From positions 3,184,132 through 3,248,131 of the forward strand of contig NW_004955481.1 in NCBI RefSeq assembly GCF_000276665.1: a DNA stretch of 64,000 nt. The letters run 5' to 3'. A program made the position numbers and the translations under genes. Origin of the DNA: Chinchilla lanigera. Its lineage: Eukaryota; Chordata; Mammalia; Rodentia; Chinchillidae. Below, piece after piece: positions 58,660 to 64,000 of this stretch (within the stretch, counting starts at the first letter, position 1; the number at the start of each line of letters is the position of its first letter). The notes under the pieces are model-generated. The model saw only the letters and a list, made by a program, of their open reading frames with translations. It ran no database searches and was not told the origin of the DNA.

Positions 58660-58985
58660 ATGTGTATTATTTATTCATTTTTATTAGTATAATTTTGAGA
58701 TACATAATGAATACATTCATCATGAGGAACTGATACTTACACATATAGCATCTTAATCCTTTTTACTTTCACTTCTCCTCCCTTCAGTCTTCTCTCCTTC
58801 CATCCCTTGATCTCCTTCTCATCTCTAAAAGATCTACTTTCAGTTTTTTATAATCTATATTTTATTTTGCTTTTTAAATTACTTATACTTTGGATTTCTC
58901 ATATAATAGAAACCATGAGATATTTAATATTCTGTGTCTGATTTATATTACTTAGCATTATGGTTTCAAGGTTTATCCATTTGCA
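58660..58985 (-). mobile_element. L1 3' UTR fragment, nested and reversed
   Basis: Reverse-oriented L1 end with the pyrimidine-rich block 'CTTCACTTCTCCTCCCTTC'-like text that parallels 14.39-14.74 kb. It lies between two parts of a plus-strand L1. Confidence 0.7.
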
Positions 58986-59400
58986 TACTCTTGTTTATAG
59001 CAACCCAGTTTACCATAGCTAAGCTTTGGAAACAGCTACATGCCTCTGAACAGATGAGGTATATGTACACCATTCAGCCACATTGAAGAATGAAATCGTG
59101 TCATTTGCAGGAAAATGGATGGACTTTGAGACCATAATGTTAAGTGAAATAAGTCAGACTCATAAGGTTCAACATCACATGGCTTCTCTTATATGAAAAC
59201 TCTAAAATATAAATTATTAATGAATAAAATAAAGGAGAGATGGTAAGAAATAAGAAGGCAGACTTTTTGGAGATGATGAAGGGGATCAAGGTAGGGGAAG
59301 TACAGGAGTGGAGAATACAAGGGAATGAAAATGATGAAGCTATGTTATATTCATGTAGGCAATACCCCAAATATAAACCACTACACTTTGTTTTTTTAAA

Positions 59401-60700
59401 AAGAAAGATCTATATAACTTTTTAGCTTTATGAAAACAGTCCAGCAAAATTTGTGATATGTTCTATTAGATAATAGAATCACAAGAAAAAGATAAACATT
59501 AAAATGAGAAAAAATATTTAAAAGCCAAGATTCTAGTCCTGGGAAGATGGGTAGGAGCTGCCTTCATCAGATGCCAATAGTACAATAGACATCTGTGGCT
59601 AGTGTCATCAGATAAACAGTTCATGACATGCTTAGTCCCAAGTCTTGCAACATGCTAGATTACAGTCTTTTGACAGTCATAAAGAGATCTTGTTCTACAG
59701 AGAAGGGATGGGAAGTCTATACAACACATATGTGGTCTTGTCAAGAAACTCTTGGATAACCACAAATTCTTCAAAATCATATGCATTTATATATTAGGAC
59801 TCAGGCCATTTAATGGTAATCCAGGGGCCTTTATCTCTAAGGGCTAGAAGGCCAACTTCTAATTTATTTGGATATGCTAACAAGACTATATAATTCACCT
59901 ACTGATAACTCCTCTATTTTACTGCTTAATTTCTTCATGTTATTTCTATGTCAGATGAGAATGAATCTTATACATTCAAGGATACAAGGAAGAGAAAGAC
60001 ATTCAACCACTTTTCTCAGTTATCTATTCAGTAAGTGGGAAAAGAACATGAAAAACAATGATGAATGAACATGCACAGTTAAGGGTTTATAGGGGAATAA
60101 ATGACAAGGACACAGCATGCTCCTGACTTACTGCACTACTACACAGCCCACTGCCTCCAGAAAGGCTTTAAATCTTCCTTCATTGAAATTTCTGTCCATA
60201 GAATTACATAAAAATGCATGTAGAAATGTTTTACTTATTTCATGGTCTTAAAAGTGCCTATTTTTTTGTGACCTACTTTTAGAATATAAACAAATACTCA
60301 ACAAACATTTGGGGCTTTTTCTTTATTCTTTGTTCTTAAAAATTGTAATACTGAAAATAAAAGCTATGGAAATGCATATCATATTTAGTACCCTTCATGG
60401 AAAGAACACAAGATTAGCAGGTAGCATTATTAATAAAACAAACATATATCCCTTCTAAAGATTCATTCCTACTTTGTAGGTTTAATTGTTGGATTCTATT
60501 CTACAGCATACATTTTATTCTTGTGATTAATACTATGAGATATGTATTAACCATATTCCCAGAAAGGCTGATGCATGAATGTGTAATTGAGTCTAAGAGT
60601 ACTTACATAAATAAAGGGAATTTTCTGAAAGACTGACACAGGCAGCAGGACCAAGCATGATAACATATATACATAGCCTTCTTTTCAACTGGTTTCATTT
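59401..60700. other. EFCAB5 intron, nothing recognised
   Basis: Unique-looking, AT-rich sequence downstream of the L1. No repeat is firmly identified, and no exon-like frame fits the phases. Confidence 0.5.
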
Positions 60701-60728
60701 TCCAAGAAATATAGGAAAGGCCATCCTA

Positions 60729-61034
<306 letters not shown>

Positions 61035-61440
61035 TTAGATTAAACCACAGAAGAAACTAGATCAATTTGCCACCCATAATCATGGACATTATATGTAAAA
61101 GAAGCAAACTCAGATAAGATTACAAGTTTGTAGGGCCAGACTTGAGGGAGATATTTAAAACACAACTGTAGATCTTACCATAGAAGACATACAAACAGGG
61201 TGAAGAGATATAACTTACAAAGCTGATACTGTGAAGAAGAGTCCCTGGGTGATTGCTTAAAAGTAAGCTCTAGAAATGACCAACTGAAATCATTTGGGAC
61301 TGGAAAGCCATCAGGTCCTACTCTAGATTCACTGGTGAAATTTCCCTCCTGAGCTGCTCACTAGGATTTGGATGCCAGTTTACTTCAGAAGGGGAATTAC
61401 TTTTTAGAAGAATGAAACCAAACTCTTCAAGAAGTTCTTA

Positions 61441-63822
<2,382 letters not shown>

Positions 63823-63838
63823 ACACATATATACTTCT

Positions 63839-63936
63839 TTTTTTTTTTTTTGGTTTTTCTCCGGTACCGGGAACTGAACTCACGACCTTGCGCTTGCCAG
63901 GCAGGCGCTTTGCCGCTGAGCTAAATCCCCAGCCCC
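63839..63936 (-). repeat. ID SINE, young copy
   Basis: Reverse-oriented ID with a T run, 'CTCCGGTACCGGGAACTGAA' to 'GAGCTAAATCCCCAGCCCC'. Flanked by the identical 16-bp ACACATATATACTTCT (63823-63838 and 63937-63952). Confidence 0.95.
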
Positions 63937-64000
63937 ACACATATATACTTCTAAACAATTTGTGGTAGGCAGACACTCACGCCACTGAGCTTATATCCCC

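Larger units (their letters stand above)
57713..59400 (+). mobile_element. L1 ORF2 3' end, with inserts
   Basis: Continues directly the ORF2 order begun on the minus strand: 'TTACCCACATGCAGATGATT', then 'GACAACCTACAGAACAGAGG' and 'GGAAATGTAAACTGGTACAA'. It is interrupted by a B1 (58288-58440) and by a reverse-oriented L1 3' UTR piece (about 58660-58985). After that it resumes at 'AGCTAAGCTTTGGAAACAGC' and ends near 59.4 kb. Confidence 0.85.

Overview
This is a stretch of mammalian nuclear DNA. The abundant 7SL-derived B1 SINEs together with tRNA-derived ID SINEs point to a rodent. The ID form (box A, then 'CCTGCCTGGCAAGCGCAAGG', then a 'GGTACCGG' end) differs from the mouse/rat ID I know. A non-murid rodent, possibly beaver/kangaroo-rat related, is a guess only.

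Two host genes are present, both on the minus strand and in the order known from human 17q11.2 (EFCAB5, then NSRP1). Positions 63001 down to 24059 hold the last nine coding exons of EFCAB5. Every junction is GT/AG and the phases join into one reading frame of about 584 residues ending in a stop. This part includes two GAF-like segments. The EF-hand part lies beyond the right edge. About 16 kb downstream, NSRP1 begins with a CpG-rich promoter near 7.9 kb, coding exon 1 at 7880-7861 and exon 2 at 6713-6620. The rest of NSRP1 lies beyond the left edge. Its first intron carries the miR-423 hairpin (7555-7648).

Everything else is interspersed repeats and sequence I cannot classify. The region between the genes (8-24 kb) is the most layered. 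A dead piggyBac transposon (about 15.3-22.1 kb, minus strand) is split by a gutted gammaretrovirus-like provirus with two LTRs, a tRNA-Gly-type primer site and a 4-bp target duplication. The 3' LTR of that provirus is itself interrupted by a 38-nt fragment of the 5' end of U2 snRNA with a 14-bp target duplication. EFCAB5 introns hold several L1 copies: one of ORF2 length at 29.3-33.4 kb, a head-to-head inverted pair at 49.1-51.4 kb, and one with a 5' inversion at 57.0-59.4 kb that also received a solo LTR. Two Tigger-like DNA transposons, MIR, MER5A-like, MaLR-like LTR, B1 and ID copies are scattered throughout.

There is no sign of a prokaryotic gene cluster, CRISPR array or intact viral gene. 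The less expected finds are the U2 fragment, the piggyBac fossil and the nested insertion order.
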